Of a stretch of DNA of 5,834 nucleotides, positions 5,735-5,834 are shown in pieces; the first letter of the stretch is position 1; each line of letters starts with the position of its first letter. The position numbers and the translations under genes were made by a program. The notes under the pieces are model-generated. The model did no database searches. It was not told the DNA's origin and was given only the letters and a program-made list of their open reading frames with translations. Source of the stretch: an uncultured Verrucomicrobiota bacterium (GTDB taxonomy: Bacteria > Verrucomicrobiota > Verrucomicrobiia > Limisphaerales > UBA9464); the NCBI GenBank assembly GCA_903925515.1, contig CAIYFP010000455.1, forward strand, positions 1 through 5,834, read 5' to 3'.

Positions 5735-5834
5735 GCCTAGTGTCGTGTCCCACAAATGGCTGGTGTTTCGCCGCGAGGGATTTTCGTGTCCAACGAGGCG
5801 CGAGTGACGAGCAGACCCGCAGAGGTCTGTGAGG
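5735..5834 (+). repeat. Dispersed 100-bp repeat, copy B (cut by the window end)
   Basis: Same orientation as 2870-2969, ungapped, 80 of 100 bases identical. It starts with the same GCCTAGT and runs through CGTGTCCCACA, TCGCCGCGAGGG and CGAGCAGACCCGCAG to GTGAGG at the window edge. It lies 85 bp upstream of the isomerase start, pointing away from that gene. If it is a full copy of the foldback element, the inverted right arm should follow beyond the window. The differences from copy A are spread evenly over codon positions, so the repeat is not a conserved peptide. Confidence 0.85.

Noticed and set aside
5651..5755. Longer isomerase starting at TTG 5755
   Set aside because: The extra 35 residues run into the dispersed repeat and would bury the signal peptide that begins at the ATG at 5650.
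2870..5834. Composite transposon carrying the ATPase and isomerase
   Set aside because: The flanking repeats encode no transposase, are 20% diverged, and no target duplication is visible; a dispersed non-coding repeat explains the arrangement more simply.

Overview
High-GC bacterial DNA with five protein genes and one unusual repeat family. Gene content (an O-antigen-ligase-like membrane protein, aroQ-accB-accC, a TIM-barrel sugar isomerase with an export signal) and the frequent lack of Shine-Dalgarno sequences fit the Planctomycetes-Verrucomicrobia-Chlamydiae group, most likely Verrucomicrobiota. This placement is an inference; no rRNA or other phylogenetic marker is present.

Layout. Bases 1-338 hold the C-terminal end of a polytopic O-antigen ligase/polymerase-type protein, cut by the window edge. 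Its stop overlaps the start of aroQ (335-772, type II 3-dehydroquinate dehydratase, shikimate pathway). A 213-bp leader (773-985) with two inverted repeats and a possible promoter precedes accB (986-1459, biotin carboxyl carrier protein) and accC (1490-2875, biotin carboxylase). These two genes encode the biotin half of acetyl-CoA carboxylase, the first committed step of fatty acid synthesis; accA and accD are not in the window.

The most interesting part is 2870-3139, directly after accC. A 100-bp sequence here (2870-2969) recurs in the same orientation at 5735-5834, where the window ends (80 of 100 bases identical, no gaps). Its outer end is also mirrored, inverted, at 3120-3139, and the similarity continues inward through the opposite arm. 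The stretch is therefore a diverged foldback element of about 260 bp, closing on a stem-loop at 2997-3039. It shows no sign of coding selection and resembles a non-autonomous, MITE-like dispersed repeat or a structured RNA element. The accC stop codon lies inside the repeat.

Between the two repeat copies lie an orphan P-loop ATPase (3319-4752, plus strand; AAA/STAND-like, partner unknown) and, convergent with it, a probably exported sugar phosphate isomerase/epimerase-like protein (4808-5650, minus strand). No transposase, RNA gene, CRISPR array or recognisable toxin/defence effector is visible.
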